NCBI GenBank assembly: GCA_945910005.1
Contig: OX246741.1
Span: 38,952,872 to 39,016,871 of the forward strand
Reading direction: 5' to 3'
Length of the DNA stretch: 64,000 nucleotides
Origin: Isoperla grammatica
Taxonomy: Eukaryota > Arthropoda > Insecta > Plecoptera > Perlodidae
In this document: positions 61,808-64,000 of the stretch, in pieces
Layout of the letters: each line of letters opens with the position of its first letter
Numbering within the stretch: the stretch's first letter is position 1
Made by a program: the position numbers and the translations under genes
The notes under the pieces: model-generated
Told to the model about the DNA's origin: nothing
The model's database searches: none
What the model saw: the letters and a program-made list of their open reading frames with translations, nothing else

Positions 61808-63250
61808 GTCAGGGGTGTCCGAGATGGAATATTATGCATCACTACTGAATATGCTAGTGGGGGTGCGAGGGTGTCGTTAAGGGTGTCCGAGATGGGATAA
61901 TATACATCACTACTGAATATGCTAGTGGGGGTGCGAGGGTGTCGTTAAGGGTGTCCGTGATGGGATATTATGCATCACTACTTAATATTCTAGTGGGGGT
62001 GCAAGGGTGTCGTTAAGGGTGTTAAAGAGGGGATATTGTGCATCACTACTGAATATGCTAGTGGGGGTGCGAGAGGGACGTTAAGGGTGTTAGAGAGGGG
62101 ATATTATGCATCACTACTGAATATTCTAGTGGGGGTGCGAGGGTGTCGTTAAAGGTGTTAGAGAGGGGATATTATGCATCACTACTGAATATTCTAGTGG
62201 GGTGCGAGGGTGTCGTTAAAGGTGTTAGAGAGGGGATATTATGCATCACTACTGAATATTCTAGTGGGGGTGCGAGGGGAACGTTAAGGGTGTTAGAGAG
62301 GGGATATTATACATCACTACTTAATATTCTAGTGGGGGTGCGAGGGTGTTGTTAAGGGTGTTAGAGGTGAGATATTACGCATCACTTCTGAATATTCTAG
62401 TGGGGGTGCGAGGGTGTCGTTAAGGGTGTTTGATAGGGGATATTATGCATCACTACTGAATATTCTAGTGGGGGTGCGAGAGGGACGTTAAGGGTGCTAG
62501 AGAGGGGATATTATGCATCACTACTGAATATTCTAGTGGGGGTGCGAGGGTGTCGTTAAGGGTGCTAGAGAGGGGATATTGTGCATCACTACTGAATATT
62601 CTAGTGGGGGTGCGAGGGTGTCGTTAAGGGTGCTAGAGAGGGGATATTGTGCATCACTACTGAATATTCTAGTGGGGGTGCGAGGGTGTCGTTAAGGGTG
62701 CTAGAGAGGGGATATTATGCATCACTACTGAATATTCTAGTGGGGGTGCGAGGGTGTCGTTAAGGGTGTTAGAGAGGGGATATTATGCATCACTACTGAA
62801 TATTCTAGTGGGGGTGCGAGGGTGTCGTTAAGGGTGTTTGATAGGGTATATTATGCATCACTACTGAATATTCTAGTGGGGGTGCGAGAGGGACGTTAAG
62901 GGTGCTAGAGAGGGGATATTATGCATCACTACTGAATATTCTAGTGGGGGTGCGAGGGTGTCGTTAAGGGTGTTACAGAGGGAATATTGTGCATCACTAC
63001 TGAATATTCTAGTGGGGGTGCGAGGGGGACGTTAAGGGTGCTAGAGAGGGGATATTATGCATCACTACTGAATATTCTAGTGGGGGTGCGTGGGTGTCGT
63101 TAAGGGTGCTAGAGAGGGGATATTATGCATCACTACTGAATATTCTAGTGGGGGTGCGAGAGGGACGTTAAGGGTGCTAGAGGTGAGATATTATGCATCG
63201 CTACTGAATATTCTAGTGGGGGTGCGAGGGTGTCGTTAAGGGTGTTAGAG
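61808..63250. repeat. Tandem array, 68 bp x 21
   Basis: catcact occurs 21 times from 61837 to 63196 at 68-bp steps (one step of 67). Variants gagggtgtcg/gagagggacg and ggtgttagag/ggtgctagag/gtccgaga define sub-families. Each unit has ATGCAT. It ends at GGTCACGTGACC (63254-63265), a 12-bp perfect palindrome. Confidence 0.95.
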
Positions 63251-64000
63251 ATGGTCACGTGACCAGGAGTCTCTCGATTTACTTCAAGGTCACGCGCTTG
63301 GTCGTTTCACACAACGGATCCCTGTGAAGGTGCATTACTTTACCTATTATATGATGTGAATTATGTGTTAAGTGAGACTATTGAGTTCTGTTTTTTTTTT
63401 TTTTTTTTTTTTTTTTTACCTCGCCATTCTTGATCATGTTTGCATTTTGTATTTGTTAAATGATTGAACAATTCAGTATGATATGTCTACCTATAAATTT
63501 TGTTTTATAAACCATTATGTAAAGTTGGTCCTGATGACTCTTGCAAAATGGTTTGGTTCTATTATTGTTCAGTGGATAAAGCCCTTTTGGTAGACTTCGT
63601 TTAGTTTGGCCAGGTTCATATAGCTACCGCGTTTATTCATCCCAATTGTGAAGGGTCATTTAAGTTCAAAGTTTTCTCCAGATAACCGAAAACATTCTTA
63701 GAAAATCTTCCAATTTAAAGTAGGGTCGATATTTGGTAAAACCAAACTAGACACTTACGAAGGGTTAAAGATCCAATAATCTCTTATCTTATTCCGTTGT
63801 CATGCAATGCAGCTCGGTGCAATCCAACGCTAGGAGAGAAATAATTAGAAACCTACAAGTACCGCCTTGAAATGGAACAGTCACGACAGATTGGGCCAAA
63901 GGTTCAGCGAAATAACTTTTACAACTGCAGAATTTGACGCTAGCAGATATGCAAATTGTCTGCAATAATTGGCATTGAAAAGAGAAATATTCGAGATCGT
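63251..64000. other. Unique AT-rich sequence with a 27-T run
   Basis: T27 at 63391-63417, otherwise intron-like with nothing coding recognised. cgcttggtcg near 63296 repeats the start of the 120-bp unit at 54001, but the match is short. Confidence 0.5.

Overview
This window is animal nuclear DNA, most likely from an insect with a large, repeat-rich genome. It is AT-rich, intronic in texture and free of operons. The only confidently recognised gene pieces are two exons, on the minus strand, of a bHLH-PAS transcription factor of the dysfusion/NPAS4 family. The species cannot be fixed from the sequence. A 200-base N gap (53801-54000) marks it as a draft assembly.

More than half of the window (roughly 37 of 63.8 kb by my tally) is tandem repeat: over twenty separate, unrelated minisatellite arrays, unit lengths 4 to about 154 bp. 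From left to right: 47 bp x11 (1-517), 72/76 bp x26 (2115-4003), 153 bp x47 (4478-11670), 78 bp x5 (12623-13012), 49/50 bp x60 (13517-16501), 21 bp x30 (21001-21640), ~148 bp x8 divergent (22690-23870), 68 bp x15 (25352-26376), 151 bp x11 (27330-28970), 84 bp x2 (30274-30441), 69 bp x20 (32247-33672), 59 bp x5 (35282-35576), 83/77 bp x5 (36094-36496), 160 bp x3 (37053-37510), 70 bp x8 (40352-40905), ATTG repeat (41176-41459), 51/52 bp x20 (42195-43238), 29 bp x~43 (44434-45684), 84 bp x85 (46161-53253), 120 bp x2 next to the gap (54001-54239), 36 bp x124 (54851-59316) and 68 bp x21 (61808-63250). Long apparent reading frames lie almost entirely inside these arrays and follow from unit lengths divisible by three or from stop-free units. 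I do not call them genes.

The most notable observation is that two of the arrays are made from the 5' ends of real exons. The exon at 36972-37151 (PAS-A) has good splice signals, keeps an open phase-0 frame and joins in frame to the exon at 27277-27461 (end of PAS-A, linker, start of PAS-B). At both, the intron tail, the 3' splice site and the first part of the exon have been copied in tandem into the upstream intron, giving 3 acceptor-exon-start copies at one exon and 11 at the other. The unit lengths (160 and 151) are not multiples of three, so only the innermost copy can give a normal protein. Some other arrays also carry in-register splice-like motifs (12.6 kb, 46-53 kb), which suggests, without proving, that splice-site sequences were seeds elsewhere too.

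The rest is unique AT-rich intron or intergenic sequence with small dispersed repeats (a shared 170-bp element at 35.65 and 54.52 kb, and tRNA-like SINE remnants), several poly-G/poly-C runs, and an unexpected number of perfect TGACGTCA palindromes, some with CCAAT and GC-rich motifs that could mark promoters or enhancers.
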